NCBI GenBank assembly: GCA_050948825.1
Contig: JBMNEO010000003.1
Span: 124,001-188,000 of the forward strand
Source of the DNA: DUQX01 sp050948825
Lineage (GTDB): Bacteria > Bacillota > Dethiobacteria > DTU022 > UBA8154
Direction: 5' to 3'
Length of the DNA stretch: 64,000 nucleotides
The translations under genes were made by a program, and so were the position numbers. Shown one piece after another: positions 63,424-64,000 of the stretch. How positions within the stretch are numbered: position 1 is the first letter of the stretch; each line of letters starts with the position of its first letter. The notes under the pieces were generated by a model that searched no databases, had not been told where the DNA came from, and worked only from the letters and a program-made list of their open reading frames with translations.

Positions 63424-64000
63424 TTATTTTTTCCCGCCTTCCCCGGGAATTTGAACATCAGTAATATAATTTTTTTGTTCCTGAGCTCTTCTTTTTCTGG
63501 CAGCCGCTCCAACAGCTTTCCAGAGAATAATAATTAATAACAGTAAAGGGATAATTATCGGCAGGGATCCGATGATGACAATCACAAAATTGGCCATACC
63601 ATCCAGAAGACGGTTGGTGTTCAGCGCCATTAGATTCCCGATCCTTTCGCCAAAATTACCAAAACCGTCAACCACTGTCTCCTGGCGCGGGTCTCTTTCC
63701 TCCAGGCGAATATCGATGGTCGAATAATTTACCCTTTCCTGCAAGTGCTTGAACTCAGCGGTCATCGACTCCAGGTCGCCGCGAATCCTTCCCAGTTCTT
63801 TCTCAATCTGCAGGATATCTTCCATGTTCTCCGCCCTGTCCAGAAGCTCGCGCATTCTTTTCTCCTGCGCCTCCAGGTTGGTAATGCGGGCTTCCAGGTC
63901 AATATAATGCATGGTTACATCGCTGGTATTCTCGCTGATATTTTTTGTCTTGCCCAGCCCGTCCAGTATTTCCAGGGCATACGCATACTTATCCTGTGGA
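63424..64000 (-). CDS. DUF4349 domain-containing membrane protein, N-terminus outside window
   Basis: The frame is open to the right edge (192 codons within the window), so an apparent start at 63912 is internal. The visible part is the end of a DUF4349 domain: YIDLEARITNLEAQEKRMRE, a coiled coil with LQIEKELGRIRGDLESM, then VNYSTIDIRLEER. A transmembrane helix follows near the C-terminus (FVIVIIGSLPIIIPLLLLII) and a basic cytoplasmic tail. Members are often lipoprotein-anchored with an extracytoplasmic domain; the function is unknown. Confidence 0.85.
   Translation of the reverse strand, partial: PQDKYAYALEILDGLGKTKNISENTSDVTMHYIDLEARITNLEAQEKRMRELLDRAENMEDILQIEKELGRIRGDLESMTAEFKHLQERVNYSTIDIRLEERDPRQETVVDGFGNFGERIGNLMALNTNRLLDGMANFVIVIIGSLPIIIPLLLLIIILWKAVGAAARKRRAQEQKNYITDVQIPGEGGKK

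Overview
The window (64 kb, mid-GC) looks like a chromosomal segment of an anaerobic, probably thermophilic or syntrophic Clostridia-type Firmicute. The basis is strong AGGAGG-type ribosome sites with many TTG/GTG starts, a TPP riboswitch, a PyrR-type attenuator, a tig-clpP-clpX-lonB-lon-engB block, an adenosylcobalamin-dependent ribonucleotide reductase, 2-oxoacid:ferredoxin oxidoreductase, a 2Fe4S2-type ferredoxin and ATP-dependent 2-hydroxyacyl-CoA dehydratase proteins. The genus cannot be fixed from sequence reading alone. No phage, CRISPR array, complete insertion sequence or replication origin was seen.

Layout. 1-3.2 kb (-): a giant double activase of the BcrA/HgdC family, running off the left edge. 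3.4-4.7 kb (-): lgt and rnhA. 4.7-9.3 kb (-): a thiamine operon, TPP riboswitch-thiW-thiC-thiD-thiM-thiE, with no thiazole-synthesis gene. 9.5-13.6 kb (-): a TIGR04076 protein, a UPF0182 membrane protein and comEA. 13.7-15.6 kb (-): an old-yellow-enzyme/enoate reductase. 15.9-17.3 kb (+): a small zinc-ribbon protein, an ABC-ATPase stub, and a polysaccharide deacetylase between two copies of a hairpin repeat. 17.3-20.5 kb (-): leuS, tRNA-Ala(GGC) and ferredoxin. 20.7-22.3 kb (+): lnt. 22.2-30.9 kb (-): an F420-ligase-like protein, nrdJ with a helix-turn-helix partner, folC, a dense palindromic repeat array, and a frameshifted valS. 31.1-34.2 kb (+): birA, bioY and an MFS exporter. 34.4-37.7 kb (-): a dehydratase activator with two dehydratase components. 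37.9-46.2 kb (-): the protein quality-control block. 46.5-48.1 kb (-): nadE and a TtcA-like tRNA thiolase. 48.3-52.9 kb (+): the PyrR-attenuated carAB operon. 53.0-57.3 kb (-): porG, a GltD/PorD-like oxidoreductase, porA, porB. 57.6-64 kb: an ABC-F protein, a PrcB-domain lipoprotein, a truncated vapC, yyaL and a DUF4349 protein.

How it fits together. Vitamin supply is handled by salvage modules: ThiW+ThiM for thiazole and BioY+BirA for biotin. Low-potential electron chemistry appears three times: POR with a fused flavoprotein/ferredoxin subunit, ferredoxin, and the ATP-driven dehydratase/activase proteins. Pyrimidine synthesis begins with CarAB under PyrR control, but the CarA glutaminase nucleophile is predicted to be glycine, so the enzyme may run on free ammonia.

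The most unusual points are: CarA without its catalytic Cys; a 31-bp palindromic repeat family forming an array between folC and valS and extending into the folC reading frame; at least nine perfect 10-18 bp tandem duplications confined to intergenic DNA; a conserved-looking RNA fold between thiW and thiC; a polysaccharide deacetylase bracketed by repeats; and three single-base frameshifts in two genes (valS and the POR-associated oxidoreductase), which may be assembly errors.
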